From positions 310,001 to 374,000 of the forward strand of contig NZ_BBMC01000002.1 of the NCBI RefSeq assembly GCF_000971255.1: a stretch of 64,000 nt of DNA, written 5' to 3'. How positions within the stretch are numbered: position 1 is the stretch's first letter; every line of letters starts with the position of its first letter. The notes below the pieces were generated by a model. It was not told the DNA's origin, did not search any database, and saw nothing but the letters and a program-made list of their open reading frames with translations. Shown piece after piece: positions 1 to 8,613 of this stretch. The position numbers were made by a program, and so were the translations under genes. The stretch is from Demequina rhizosphaerae. Its GTDB lineage: Bacteria; Actinomycetota; Actinomycetes; Actinomycetales; Demequinaceae.

Positions 1-51
1 TCGCCCACCGTACCCGGATCGAGCGGGTGCTCTGCCGGACCTTCGGGGGCC

Positions 52-87
52 GGGATGTGGCCGACGGCGTGCCGCCGGCCACATCCC
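52..87. terminator. Strong hairpin downstream of the GH3 gene
   Basis: Bases 52-63 and 76-87 form a perfect 12-bp stem (GGGATGTGGCCG with its complement) around a 12-base loop. It begins 15 bases after the stop codon of the minus-strand GH3 gene, so it is well placed to end that transcript. There is no T-run, as is common in actinobacterial terminators. Bases 1-51 hold nothing I can recognise. Confidence 0.6.
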
Positions 88-101
88 TGGGGTGGTGCTG
101 C

Positions 102-2516
102 TTAGGAGATGACTCCCGAGTAGTTGAGGCCGAAGCCGTAGTCGTACGCGTTGCCGTTGGCGTCGGTGTAGGGCGTCATGTCCTTCGCGACGTCCTCGAA
201 CTGCGCCTCGACGGTGTCCATGTCGGCCGGGAACTGGATCGGCAGACGGCCCGAGGGCTCGTACTGACCCATCGCGACGTCGAACAGCGCCTGGTCCGAG
301 GTGCCGAAGCTGACGAGGATCGCGTCCGAGTCCGCCTCGAACTCGGCCGGGATGGTCGGGTTGATCGCCTTGAGGGCGGTGATCACCGGGATGTCCTTGC
401 CGCTCTTCTCGACGGCCTTGACCGCACGCTCGAAGGCGTCGAGGTCGGCCTCGTTCGTGATGAACGCGGTGTTGCCGAAGTAGGAGCGGTTCTCCACGGT
501 GCCGTCCTCGAGGATGTTGCCACCGATCGAGGTCTTGCGGACGTTGTCGCCGTCCGCGACGTACTCGCGGTACTGCAGCGACAGCGGGGTCCACGTCCGG
601 GTGCCGTCCTCCGCGACCGTGAGGCCCGCGTTGGTGAAGGTGCCACCCGAGTTCGGGCTGTCCATGCCGACGATGACGAGGTCGACGTCGGAGAGGTCCG
701 GAGCGGTGTACTTGACGACCTGGCCCTCGTCGTCGAGCTCGACCTCGTCGGTGACGACGGCGCCGAAGAGCTCGGCGGCGACGTCGAGGTCCATGGTCGG
801 GCCCTGCGAGTACGCCGCCGGGCCGAACGCGCTGGCGATGCCGATGTCGTACGACTGCGGGATGTAGACGGTCTTGTCCGACCAGTCCGTGCCCTCGGCG
901 ACGACGCCGTCGTTCTTCAGCATGACGACCGAGGCGAGCTGCGCCTCGTAGCCGGCCGTGACCTTGTCGTCCGAGGCGAGGACCGCCGAGGACGCCTCGG
1001 GGTCGAGGAACGAGTCCTCGTAGAGGCCGGTCTGGAACATCATGTTGAGGATGCGGGTGCCCGACAGCTGGAAGCGGGTCTCCGCGTCCATGTCGAGCTC
1101 GCCGGCCTCGAACATCTCCTGCCAGAGCTCGGCGCCCTCGAGGATGAAGGTCGCGTCGTTGACGCCGCCGAACATGTCGTGGCCGGTGCCGAGCACCTCG
1201 ACGTAGCGCTCGGCGGGGGTCAGGTCCTCCGCGCCCCACGCCATGCCGAAGAAGACACCCTCGTCGTTGGCGCCGCTCATGACGCCCCAGTCGGTGACGA
1301 CGACGCCCTCGTACGAGAGGTCGGCGCGCAGGATCTCCATGCGGCCCGTGTCGTACGCGGTGCCGGTGCGGTCCTCGAACAGCGGGTCGCCGTTCTCGTC
1401 GAGCGCGATCGAGTACGCGGTCATGACGGCCGCCGAGTCGAGCGCCGCGGAGAACACGGAGACGTGCTCCTCGAGGTTGTCACCCGGGTACACGCCGTAC
1501 TTGCCGGACTCGGTGTGCGCCTCGCGGCCGCCCTCGCCCGGACCGTCGCCGGCCCAGTGCTTGATCATCGCGTTGACGGACTCGGAGCCCCACGCGGCCT
1601 CGCCGTCGGAGCCCTGGAAGCCGTCGACGTACGCCGCCGTCAGCTCGCCCGACTGCGCGGAGTCCTCGCCGAAGGTGCCGCCGACGCGGCTCCAGCGGGG
1701 CTCGGTCGCGAGGTCGACCTGCGGGCTGAGCGCGGTGGTGATGCCCAGCGCGCGGTACTCGGCCGAGGCCATCTCGCCGAAGTTCTTGGTGTGCTCGGCG
1801 TCGAAGGTGGCCGCGAGGCCCAGGTTCGACGGCCAGCGCGAGATGTCCGCGCCGTCCGCGTTGTAGCCGCCGGAGCCGGCGGTCGAGCGCGGGTCCGAGG
1901 CGAAGTTGACGGGGACGTACGGGGTGTCCTCGGTGGCGAGCGACTCGGCGAACGCCTGCATCTCGTTGACCCACGGCACGGTGGTGGCCGCGTCCGAGCC
2001 GGCGGCGTTGAGCACCGCGCGGAGGTTCGAGTCGGACAGGTACTCCTTCTGCGCGTCGGTGAGGCCGTCCGCGGGGGAGCGCTCGTGCGAGCTGAAGAGC
2101 ATGAGGCCGGCGATCTGCTCGATCGACATCTGCGAGGCGAGGTCCTGCGCGCGCTCGGTCGAGTCGACGCGCCAGTCCTCCCACGTGTCGAGCTCGCCGT
2201 TGCCGTTCATGTCCTTGAACGCGACCGTAGCGCCGTCGACCGTCTCCTCGAGCAGCGTCACGCCGCTCTCGGCGCCGTAGCTGAGGTCGGGGGCGTCGCC
2301 CGGGTTGTCCACGACGACGAAGGTCGTCGTGCCGTCGGTCACCTCGCTGGTCGCGTACGCGGACGCGTCACCGGACACGTCCGGGCTGGCGTCGTTGGTG
2401 GTGGAGCCGGTGCATCCGGCCAGCGTGGCGGCAAGGCCCACACCCGCGAAGGCGAGCGCTCCCCTGCCACGGAGCGACCGCATCGCGGTCCCTCCCACCG
2501 TCTTCGTTGACTTCAT
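102..2516 (-). CDS. Glycoside hydrolase family 3 lipoprotein (beta-glucosidase-like)
   Basis: This 804-residue protein should release terminal sugars from beta-linked glycans outside the cell. It opens with a basic stretch, a hydrophobic segment and the lipobox LAGC with the lipidated cysteine at residue 35. A calcium-loop-like stretch DMNGNGELDTWE follows near residue 102. The N-terminal GH3 barrel carries KHWAGDGPGEGG near 320 and the nucleophile motif VVVTDWGVM with Asp409; the second GH3 domain follows. I chose the ATG at 2516 because GGAGAC lies just upstream and the signal peptide starts there; the frame stays open upstream to 2690. It is transcribed alone and ends at a hairpin. The exact glycan substrate cannot be told from sequence. 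Confidence 0.9.
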   Translation of the reverse strand: MKSTKTVGGTAMRSLRGRGALAFAGVGLAATLAGCTGSTTNDASPDVSGDASAYATSEVTDGTTTFVVVDNPGDAPDLSYGAESGVTLLEETVDGATVAFKDMNGNGELDTWEDWRVDSTERAQDLASQMSIEQIAGLMLFSSHERSPADGLTDAQKEYLSDSNLRAVLNAAGSDAATTVPWVNEMQAFAESLATEDTPYVPVNFASDPRSTAGSGGYNADGADISRWPSNLGLAATFDAEHTKNFGEMASAEYRALGITTALSPQVDLATEPRWSRVGGTFGEDSAQSGELTAAYVDGFQGSDGEAAWGSESVNAMIKHWAGDGPGEGGREAHTESGKYGVYPGDNLEEHVSVFSAALDSAAVMTAYSIALDENGDPLFEDRTGTAYDTGRMEILRADLSYEGVVVTDWGVMSGANDEGVFFGMAWGAEDLTPAERYVEVLGTGHDMFGGVNDATFILEGAELWQEMFEAGELDMDAETRFQLSGTRILNMMFQTGLYEDSFLDPEASSAVLASDDKVTAGYEAQLASVVMLKNDGVVAEGTDWSDKTVYIPQSYDIGIASAFGPAAYSQGPTMDLDVAAELFGAVVTDEVELDDEGQVVKYTAPDLSDVDLVIVGMDSPNSGGTFTNAGLTVAEDGTRTWTPLSLQYREYVADGDNVRKTSIGGNILEDGTVENRSYFGNTAFITNEADLDAFERAVKAVEKSGKDIPVITALKAINPTIPAEFEADSDAILVSFGTSDQALFDVAMGQYEPSGRLPIQFPADMDTVEAQFEDVAKDMTPYTDANGNAYDYGFGLNYSGVIS

Positions 2517-2664
2517 CGCTGTCTCCTCATCAGTGTGCTGATCGCGCGCATCGATGCCGGCCCCGAGGAACTTCGTTGTTCGAACTTCGTCGTCTTCGGG
2601 GGTCGCCGGGCACGTGCGTGCTGAACGAGAGTCAATCAGCGGGCGTCGGGGCCCCTGGCCGGTC

Positions 2665-2696
2665 CGCACAACCTGTCGCCCCAGGCGCACAACCTG
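2665..2696. repeat. 11-bp direct repeat, possible operator
   Basis: CGCACAACCTG occurs at 2665-2675 and again at 2686-2696, exactly 21 bases apart, two helical turns. It lies about 150 bases upstream of the GH3 lipoprotein start and 75 bases beyond the end of birA. The spacing suits a dimeric regulator bound to one face of the DNA. No regulator is identified. Confidence 0.35.
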
Positions 2697-2769
2697 CGCC
2701 CCCGAGGGGGCGTCGTGACCGTTCCGTTATCGATTCACGACGTCGTCGGACCAGGCGTGACGCCTGGTC

Positions 2770-3618
2770 TCAGCCGCGGCGGACGCGGACGTCGCCCGCC
2801 ATCACCACGCGCTCGTCGCCCGAGACGGTGCGCACCACGAGCGCGCCCGCCTCCGTGAGCGCGACGGCGCGGCCCGCGACGGGCGGGCCCCCGGGCACGT
2901 CGACGGCGACGTCCCAGCCCAGCGTCGCGGTGACCTGCTCGACGGCCGCGCGCGGGTGGTCGCCGCCCGCGTCCCACAGCGCCACGGCGCCGGCGAGCTC
3001 GGCCGCGAGCGCCCGCAGCAGCGTCACGCGGTCGAGCGAGGTCGCGCCCAGCGACGCGAGCGAGGCCGCGTGCGGCACCGGCAGCTCGGCCGACGCCTGC
3101 GAGACGTTGATGCCGATGCCGGCGACGATCGCGTCCTGCCCCGGCACGGTCTCGCACAGGACGCCGACGGCCTTGCGCCACCGTCCCCAGCCGGGGATCT
3201 CGCGCGCGCCGGCCTCGACCACCACGTCGTTGGGCCACTTGAGCCACGCGCCGACGCCCACGCGGCGCAGCGCGCGCACGGTCGCCAGGCCCACGACGAG
3301 CGGCGCCCAGCCGTAGTCCTCGCGCGCGACGTGCTGCGGACGGAGCAGGAACGATGCGGTGAGCGCGGCCCCCTGCGGCGTCACCCAGGCGCGGCCCGCG
3401 CGGCCGCGGCCCGCGGTCTGGTGGTCCGCGACGATCGCCGACAGGTGAGGCCACGCGTCCGGCTCGGCCCCCGCCACGGACAGCAGGCGGGTGTTGGTCG
3501 AGGGCGACGACGGCACCACGACCAGACGCGACAGGGTGCCGGGCACGAGGTCCGCGAGCGCGGCCTCGGTGAGCGGGCGGCGCGATCGGGCGACGTCGTC
3601 GGCTCCTGGCGTGGTCAC
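2770..3618 (-). CDS. birA: Biotin--[acetyl-CoA carboxylase] ligase
   Basis: BirA makes biotinyl-AMP and attaches biotin to the lysine of a BCCP domain, here most likely the carboxylase alpha chain encoded at 14017-15810. The 282-residue protein shows the adenylate loop GRGRAGRAW near residue 72 and KWPNDV near 118. There is no N-terminal helix-turn-helix, so it is the monofunctional ligase and not the repressor form of E. coli. The start is GTG, preceded at 6 bases by the -10 hexamer TAGCCT, which suggests a leaderless transcript. It is divergent from the carboxyltransferase gene, an arrangement also known for birA and accD5 in mycobacteria. Confidence 0.93.
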   Translation of the reverse strand: MTTPGADDVARSRRPLTEAALADLVPGTLSRLVVVPSSPSTNTRLLSVAGAEPDAWPHLSAIVADHQTAGRGRAGRAWVTPQGAALTASFLLRPQHVAREDYGWAPLVVGLATVRALRRVGVGAWLKWPNDVVVEAGAREIPGWGRWRKAVGVLCETVPGQDAIVAGIGINVSQASAELPVPHAASLASLGATSLDRVTLLRALAAELAGAVALWDAGGDHPRAAVEQVTATLGWDVAVDVPGGPPVAGRAVALTEAGALVVRTVSGDERVVMAGDVRVRRG

Positions 3619-3623
3619 CGGGC

Positions 3624-3630
3624 TAGGCTA
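3624..3630. promoter_or_regulatory. Overlapping divergent -10 elements (birA / accD)
   Basis: The bases CTAGGCTA hold two opposed -10 hexamers: TAGGCT at 3624-3629 reading toward accD, and TAGCCT on the minus strand (3625-3630) six bases before the birA GTG. Because the hexamers overlap, polymerase cannot occupy both at once. Confidence 0.55.
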
Positions 3631-3658
3631 TCGGGCAGTCATGACCCCAAGGAGAACC

Positions 3659-5248
3659 GTGTCACCCATGAGGCCGACGAAGTCCACCGCGTCCGCGCTG
3701 GACGACCTGCGCAAGAAGGTCGACGCCGCCGTCACCGCCCCCGAGGCGACCGCGCAGGAGAAGCAGCACGCGCGCGGCAAGAAGACCGCCCGCGAGCGCA
3801 TCGACCAGCTGCTGGACGAGGGGTCCTTCACCGAGCTCGACCGCCTCGCGCGGCACCGCTCCCGCAACTTCGGCCTCGACCGCAACCGCCCCTACGGCGA
3901 CGGCGTGGTCACCGGCTACGGCACCATCGACGGCCGCCAGGTCGCCGTCTACTCCCAGGACTTCACGGTCTTCGGCGGGTCGCTCGGCGAGGTGCACGGC
4001 CAGAAGATCGCCAAGATCCAGGACTTCGCGCTGCGCACGGGCGTGCCGCTCATCGGCATCTCCGACGGCGGCGGCGCGCGCATCCAGGAGGGCGTCGCGG
4101 CGCTCACCCAGTTCGCGGAGATCTTCCGCCGCAACGTCGCGGCCTCGGGCGTGATCCCGCAGATCTCGATCATCCTCGGCCCGTCCGCGGGCGGCGCGGT
4201 CTACTCCCCCGCCCTCACCGACTTCATCGTGATGGCCGACGGCACCTCGCAGATGTTCATCACCGGCCCGGACGTCATCAAGTCCGTCACCGGCGAGAAC
4301 GTCACGTTCGAGGAGCTCGGCGGCGGCCAGGCGCACAACGTGAAGTCCGGCGTCGCGCACTACCTCGCGCAGGACGAGGACGACGCGATCGAGTACGTCC
4401 AGCACCTGCTCCAGTTCCTGCCGCAGAACAACCTCACGGACACGCCCGCGTGGGAGGCGGAGGCGGACCTCGAGGTCACGGACGAGGACCTCGCGCTCGA
4501 CACGCTGGTCCCCGACAGCGACAACCAGCCGTACGACATGACGACCCTCATCGAGGCGATCGTCGACGAGGGCGAGTTCCTCGAGGTGCAGCCGCTGTTC
4601 GCGCCCAACGTCGTGGTCGGCTTCGGCCACGTCGAGGGCCACTCGGTCGGCATCGTCGCGAACCAGCCCATGCAGATGGCCGGCACGCTCGACATCAACG
4701 CGTCGGAGAAGGCCGCCCGCTTCGTGCGCACGTGCGACTCCTTCAACATCCCGATCATCACGCTCGTCGACGTGCCCGGCTTCCTGCCGGGCGTGAGCCA
4801 GGAGCACCAGGGCATCATCCGCCGCGGCGCCAAGCTCATCTACGCGTACGCCGAGGCGACCGTCCCGCTCGTCACCGTGATCACGCGCAAGGCCTACGGC
4901 GGCGCGTACATCGTCATGGCCTCCAAGCAGCTCGGCGCGGACGTCAACCTCGCGTGGCCCACGGCGCAGATCGCGGTCATGGGCGCCGGCGGCGCCGTCA
5001 ACATCCTCCACCGCCGCACGCTCGCCGACGTCGAGTCGAAGGGCGGCGACGTCGAGGCCGAGCGCCAGGCGCTCGTCGAGGACTACGAGGACCGCATCGT
5101 CAACCCGTACGACGCGGCCGACCGCGGCTACGTCGACGCGGTGATCGAGCCGTCCGAGACCCGTGCCGAGATCGTCAAGGCGCTGCGGGCGCTGCGCACC
5201 AAGCGCGCCGCCCTGCCGCCCAAGAAGCACGGGAACATCCCGCTGTGA
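3659..5248 (+). CDS. accD: Acyl-CoA (propionyl/acetyl-CoA) carboxylase carboxyltransferase beta subunit
   Basis: This 529-residue protein transfers carboxyl from biotin to an acyl-CoA, giving methylmalonyl- or malonyl-CoA. Length and sequence match the actinobacterial AccD5/PccB family, with two crotonase-like carboxyltransferase halves: the glycine-rich oxyanion region [11 protein letters not shown] in the first and VDVPGFLPG with [10 protein letters not shown] in the second. I take the GTG at 3659 because AAGGAG lies four bases before it; an in-frame ATG at 3641 is the alternative. The stop overlaps the GTG of the epsilon subunit (GTGA), indicating translational coupling. Whether propionyl-, acetyl- or longer acyl-CoA is preferred cannot be decided here. 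Confidence 0.95.
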   Translation: MSPMRPTKSTASALDDLRKKVDAAVTAPEATAQEKQHARGKKTARERIDQLLDEGSFTELDRLARHRSRNFGLDRNRPYGDGVVTGYGTIDGRQVAVYSQDFTVFGGSLGEVHGQKIAKIQDFALRTGVPLIGISDGGGARIQEGVAALTQFAEIFRRNVAASGVIPQISIILGPSAGGAVYSPALTDFIVMADGTSQMFITGPDVIKSVTGENVTFEELGGGQAHNVKSGVAHYLAQDEDDAIEYVQHLLQFLPQNNLTDTPAWEAEADLEVTDEDLALDTLVPDSDNQPYDMTTLIEAIVDEGEFLEVQPLFAPNVVVGFGHVEGHSVGIVANQPMQMAGTLDINASEKAARFVRTCDSFNIPIITLVDVPGFLPGVSQEHQGIIRRGAKLIYAYAEATVPLVTVITRKAYGGAYIVMASKQLGADVNLAWPTAQIAVMGAGGAVNILHRRTLADVESKGGDVEAERQALVEDYEDRIVNPYDAADRGYVDAVIEPSETRAEIVKALRALRTKRAALPPKKHGNIPL

Positions 5249-5487
5249 CCGAGGACGCGCTCGGCGCGGCGGCCGGCCTCAAGGTGGTGCGCGGCACCCC
5301 CGACGAGGCCGAGCTCGCCGCGCTCGTCGCCGCGGCGGCCGCGATGGCCTCCGCGGCGGGGGACGATGCGGAGGAGCCCGGCAGCCCGCGCTCGGCCTGG
5401 ATGGACCGGTCGCGCACGCTGCGCGGCTACCGCGGCCCGCTCCCCCTCGCGCGCGGCGACGCGGCCTGGCGCCACTCGCTGCGATGA
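5245..5487 (+). CDS. accE: Acyl-CoA carboxylase epsilon subunit
   Basis: This 80-residue protein is too short for many gene finders, but its position and ending identify it. It starts with GTG inside the stop of accD (GTGA) and ends in the ATGA start of the next gene. The N-terminal half contains [17 protein letters not shown], the usual helix of AccE/PccE epsilon subunits, and the C-terminus has the [12 protein letters not shown] and PGDAAWR-like pattern typical of the family (here [13 protein letters not shown]). Epsilon subunits stabilise and activate the alpha-beta carboxylase complex in actinobacteria. The -GDDA- stretch at 5361 contains one copy of the dispersed 10-mer GGACGATGCG. Confidence 0.88.
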   Translation: MTEDALGAAAGLKVVRGTPDEAELAALVAAAAAMASAAGDDAEEPGSPRSAWMDRSRTLRGYRGPLPLARGDAAWRHSLR

Positions 5488-6086
5488 GGCGTCTCCTCCC
5501 GCTCGCCCTCGCGGGCCTCGCGGCTCCGCAGGCCTACGCCCGCGCATCGTCCCTGCACGACCGCCACCCGGCCGATTCCGACGCGTTCCGACCGGCCGAT
5601 GCGGCGCTCGTGCTCGGCGCGCGCGTGTGGCCGGACGGCCGCCCGTCGCGCTTCCTGCGCCAGCGCGTCGAGGCGGGCGCGGCGCTCTACCACCGCGGGC
5701 TCGTGCCGCTGCTCGTGCTCACCGGCGCCGCGCACAACCGCGAGGGCCTCGACGAGACCGAGGCGATGGAGCGCACCGCCCTCGAGCTCGGGGTGCCGGC
5801 CGATGCGCTGGTCCGCGACGGCTCGGGCCACGACACCCGCGCGTCGGCCCGCAACGCGCGCGACCGGCTGGGGCTCGGCAGCGTCGTCGTGTGCACCCAG
5901 GAGTTCCATGTGCCGCGCGCGATGTGGCTGTGCCGCAGCGTCGGGCTCGACACCCAGGGCGCCTACCCGCCGGTGCTCGCCCGCCAGCACACCGCGATCG
6001 GGTACGTGCGCGAGCTGCCCGCCACGTGGAAGGCCGCGCTCGAGATCGCGCGGGACGCGATCGCGCCGCACGACGCCCCGCGCTGA
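5484..6086 (+). CDS. DUF218 (SanA/YdcF/ElyC-like) family protein
   Basis: This 200-residue protein overlaps accE by ATGA and so is translated with the carboxylase genes. It has a weakly hydrophobic N-terminus, then the DUF218 hallmarks: AALVLGARVWPDGRPS, LVLTGAAHN, ETEAM, and VVVCTQEFHVPRAMWL, where the acidic and His residues of the family lie. DUF218 members are linked to cell-envelope integrity and vancomycin sensitivity in enterics, but no reaction is established. In its coding region GCA-TCG-TCC (Ala-Ser-Ser) at 5543 is another copy of the dispersed motif, read in a different phase from the one in accE. Confidence 0.85.
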   Translation: MRRLLPLALAGLAAPQAYARASSLHDRHPADSDAFRPADAALVLGARVWPDGRPSRFLRQRVEAGAALYHRGLVPLLVLTGAAHNREGLDETEAMERTALELGVPADALVRDGSGHDTRASARNARDRLGLGSVVVCTQEFHVPRAMWLCRSVGLDTQGAYPPVLARQHTAIGYVRELPATWKAALEIARDAIAPHDAPR

Positions 6087-6099
6087 CGTCCACCCCTCG

Positions 6100-6120
6100 C
6101 GCGCGCGGCCGGCGCGCGCG
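6100..6120. terminator. GC-rich hairpin after the accDE-DUF218 operon
   Basis: CGCGCGCG at 6100-6107 pairs with CGCGCGCG at 6113-6120 around GCCGG. It follows the DUF218 stop by 13 bases and precedes the repeat-protein start by 11 bases. It may end the carboxylase operon or affect translation of the next gene; alternative registers of the GC repeat weaken the call. Confidence 0.35.
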
Positions 6121-6131
6121 ACCATGGAGCC

Positions 6132-6467
6132 ATGAGCTCGCAGTGGTCGATCGCGTCGGAGGACTCGTTCCTGTCGATCGCGAGCCGCGGCTCGACCTTC
6201 TCGATCCTGTCCGTGGGCAGCGTCGCGTCGATCGGCTCGATCGGGTCCGCGTTCTCCGCGTTCAGCATCGCCAGCACCGCGTCGATCGGCTCTGCGATGT
6301 CCTTCGCGTCGCGCGGGTCCGTCATGGCGTCGCGCGCGGCGGGCGACGTCATGGGCCGGCACCGGCCGGGGCCGCCCGGGCGGTGGGTGCTCGCTCAGGC
6401 GGCGCTCATCGGCGGGCTCGCCGCGCTGGCGGTCGCCGGCGCGCGCCGGACCCGCACCCGCGCATAA
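6132..6467 (+). CDS. (Ser-x-x)n repeat protein with C-terminal membrane segment
   Basis: I do not know a function for this 111-residue protein. Serine occupies every third residue without a break from residue 3 to 63, giving 21 consecutive Ser-x-x triplets (for example SIASEDSFLSIASRGS), the other positions being mostly Ile, Ala, Gly, Phe, Val and Leu. A basic/Pro-rich linker GRHRPGPPGR follows, then one hydrophobic segment (about residues 83-103) and a basic tail RRTRTRA. The pattern implies a ladder of serines along one face of a regular fold such as a thin solenoid, anchored in the membrane by the C-terminus. GGAG lies before the ATG. It stands alone between the carboxylase and feo operons. 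Confidence 0.7.
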   Translation: MSSQWSIASEDSFLSIASRGSTFSILSVGSVASIGSIGSAFSAFSIASTASIGSAMSFASRGSVMASRAAGDVMGRHRPGPPGRWVLAQAALIGGLAALAVAGARRTRTRA

Positions 6468-6477
6468 CAGGCAATTA

Positions 6478-6495
6478 GGCAAGGCTCGCCTCACC
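6478..6495. promoter_or_regulatory. Iron box (DtxR/IdeR-type operator) of feoABC
   Basis: GGCAAGGCTCGCCTCACC matches the efeU operator at 15964-15981 at 14 of 18 positions (common pattern GGYAAGGCYYGCCTYACC). Shifted by three bases, 6475-6493 agrees with the DtxR/IdeR consensus TWAGGTWAGSCTWACCTWA at 15 of 19 positions by my alignment. It covers the region where a -35 element for the feoA promoter would lie, so a Fe(II)-bound repressor should block transcription. Confidence 0.75.
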
Positions 6496-6499
6496 GAAT

Positions 6500-6505
6500 T
6501 ACCAT
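6500..6505 (+). promoter_or_regulatory. -10 element of feoA (leaderless)
   Basis: TACCAT lies six bases before the feoA GTG and just downstream of the iron box, so the transcript probably begins at or next to the start codon. Confidence 0.6.
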
Positions 6506-6511
6506 CGTTGC

Positions 6512-6733
6512 GTGCTGCTCGACTCCCTCTCCACCGGCGCCGTGGTCCGTGTGCGCGCCATCAGCGCCGAGGCGCCCATCGCGCTGCGCCTGCGGGAGAT
6601 GGGCCTGAGGCCGGGCACCCGCATCCGCATCGCCGGCCGCGCCGCCTCGGGCGCTCGCGTCGTGGCGATCTCCGGCGCCCGCATCGCGGTCGACCGCCAG
6701 ACCTCGGGGCTCATCGAGGTCGAGCCCGCATGA
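6512..6733 (+). CDS. feoA: Ferrous iron transport protein A
   Basis: FeoA is a small SH3-like cytosolic protein that helps the FeoB Fe(II) permease. The 73-residue sequence has the family pattern LREMGLRPGTRIRI in the middle and ends in SGLIEVEPA. The start is GTG with no ribosome-binding site; a -10 hexamer sits six bases upstream, in line with leaderless initiation. Its stop overlaps the feoB ATG (ATGA), so the two are coupled. An iron box overlaps the promoter, which predicts repression when iron is plentiful. Confidence 0.93.
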   Translation: MLLDSLSTGAVVRVRAISAEAPIALRLREMGLRPGTRIRIAGRAASGARVVAISGARIAVDRQTSGLIEVEPA

Positions 6734-8613
6734 CCGCCACCACCCGCACCGCCTCGGTCCTGCTCGTCGGCAACCCGAACGTGGGCAAGTCGACGCTGTT
6801 CAACCACCTCACGGGCGCGCGCCAGCGCGTGGTCAACGCGCCGGGCACCACGATCGGCCTCGCCGAGGGCACGTGGCGCGCCGGCGACGTCGACGTCACG
6901 CTCATCGACCTGCCCGGGACGTACTCCCTCATCGCGCGTTCGCCCGACGAGCAGGTGGCCGCCGACGCGGTCGCCGACACGGAGCACGACCTCGCGGTGG
7001 TCGTGCTCGACGCGACCGCGCTCAGCCGCTCGCTCTACGTCCTGGGCCAGGTGGCCCGCGCGGGCCGTCCCGTGGTCGCCGCGCTCACGATGACCGACCT
7101 CGCCGAGGCACGCGGGCTGCGTCCCGACCACGACGCGCTCGCGCAGTCGCTCGGCGTGCCCGTCGTCGAGGTCAACGGCCGCACCGGCGCAGCCGCGGCG
7201 ATGCTCGCCGGCACCGTCGAGGAGGCGCTTCTCACCCGCCCGCGGGTGTCCGGCATCGTGCCGCGCCCGCCGGACCGCGAGCTCGGCGACGAGCTCGCGC
7301 ACGCGCAGCAGATCTTCGACTGGATCGAGGCCGTCACCGACGCGGCCCTGTCGCCCGAGGAGCCGCGCGAGACGTTCTCCGACCGCATCGACCGGGTGCT
7401 GCTCAACCCGTGGGCGGGAGTGCCGGTCTTCCTCGCCGTCATCTGGGCGGTGTTCCAGCTCACGACCGCCGTGGCCGCGCCGCTCATGGACGGCGCGGCG
7501 GCCCTCGTCGACGGCCCGGTCACGGGCGCCGCGACGTGGGTCCTCGAGGCCGTGCACGCGCCGGCGTGGCTCGAGTCCTTCGCGATCGGCGGGATCATCG
7601 CCGGCGTGGGCGCGGTCGTGTCCTTCATCCCGCTCATGGCGATCATGTTCGCGTCGGTGACGATCCTCGAGTCCAGCGGCTACCTCGCGCGCGTCGCCGT
7701 GGTCGCCGACCGCGCGATGCGCGCGGTCGGCCTCGACGGGCGCGCGATGCTCCCGCTGATCGTGGGCTTCGGCTGCAACGTGCCCGCGCTGTCCGCGACC
7801 GCGGTCCTGCCCCACGCGCGGCAGAGGCTGCTCACCGGGCTCATGGTGCCGCTCACCACCTGCACCGCGCGCCTCACCGTGTACCTGCTCCTCGCGCAGA
7901 CGTTCTTCCCGGGCAACGCCGGCACGGTGGTGTTCGGGATGTACCTCGTGTCGATCGCGCTCGTCGTGCTCTTCGGGCTCGCCGCCCGGCGCACCGCGCT
8001 GCGCGACGTGCGGCCCGAGCCGCTCATCATCGCGCTGCCCGACTACCAGTGGCCCCACCTGCGCACGCTGGGCCTGGGCGTGTGGACCCGCGTCGTGTCG
8101 TTCGTCCGCAAGGCCGGCTCCGTCATCATGGTCGCCGTCGCCGTGCTGTGGGTGCTCCAGGCCATCCCGGTGCGCGGCGGCCACGACCTCGCCGACGTCC
8201 CCGTGCAGGACTCGGTGTACGGCGCCACCGCGACGGCGATCGCGCCCGCGCTGGCGCCGATGGGCCTCGACGACTGGCACATCGCGGCGTCCCTGGTCTC
8301 GGGCGTCGCGGCCAAGGAGGTCACGGTGGGCGCGCTCGCGCAGTCGTACGCGCTCGAGGACCCGGGCTCGGGCTCGACCGAGACCCTCGGCGCCCAGGTG
8401 CGCGCCACGGTCGAGGAGACCTCGGGCGGCGCGGCGGGGGCCGCGGGCCTCGCGTTCATGATCTTCGTGCTGGCCTACCTGCCGTGCCTCGCGACGCTCG
8501 CGGAGCAGCGCCGGCTCTACGGGTGGCGATGGACCGCGGGGGCCGCCGGCGCGCAGCTCGTCATGGCGTACGTGCTCGCGACCGCGGTGTTCCAGGTGGG
8601 GAGGCTGCTGTGA
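6730..8613 (+). CDS. feoB: Ferrous iron transport protein B (GTPase-permease)
   Basis: FeoB moves Fe(II) across the cytoplasmic membrane. The 627-residue protein begins with a G domain: G1 GNPNVGKST near residue 14, G2 region GTT, G3 DLPGTYSL, and a G4 position reading TMTD instead of the usual NxxD. The remainder is a membrane domain with two Gate repeats, each holding a cysteine-containing core (FGCNVPALSAT and the later AAKEVTVG region) and LPCLAT near the end. It is shorter than the 773 residues of E. coli FeoB but usual for actinobacteria. It is embedded in feoABC by ATGA and GTGA overlaps. Confidence 0.95.
   Translation: MTATTRTASVLLVGNPNVGKSTLFNHLTGARQRVVNAPGTTIGLAEGTWRAGDVDVTLIDLPGTYSLIARSPDEQVAADAVADTEHDLAVVVLDATALSRSLYVLGQVARAGRPVVAALTMTDLAEARGLRPDHDALAQSLGVPVVEVNGRTGAAAAMLAGTVEEALLTRPRVSGIVPRPPDRELGDELAHAQQIFDWIEAVTDAALSPEEPRETFSDRIDRVLLNPWAGVPVFLAVIWAVFQLTTAVAAPLMDGAAALVDGPVTGAATWVLEAVHAPAWLESFAIGGIIAGVGAVVSFIPLMAIMFASVTILESSGYLARVAVVADRAMRAVGLDGRAMLPLIVGFGCNVPALSATAVLPHARQRLLTGLMVPLTTCTARLTVYLLLAQTFFPGNAGTVVFGMYLVSIALVVLFGLAARRTALRDVRPEPLIIALPDYQWPHLRTLGLGVWTRVVSFVRKAGSVIMVAVAVLWVLQAIPVRGGHDLADVPVQDSVYGATATAIAPALAPMGLDDWHIAASLVSGVAAKEVTVGALAQSYALEDPGSGSTETLGAQVRATVEETSGGAAGAAGLAFMIFVLAYLPCLATLAEQRRLYGWRWTAGAAGAQLVMAYVLATAVFQVGRLL

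Noticed and set aside
27-2510. Long plus-strand open frame of 827 codons opposite the GH3 gene
   Set aside because: It is rich in Arg, Val, Gly and His with no recognisable motif, as expected for an antisense frame of GC-rich coding sequence.
3641-3658. ATG start of accD six codons upstream
   Set aside because: The GTG at 3659 has AAGGAG at good spacing, while the ATG has none; kept only as an alternative.
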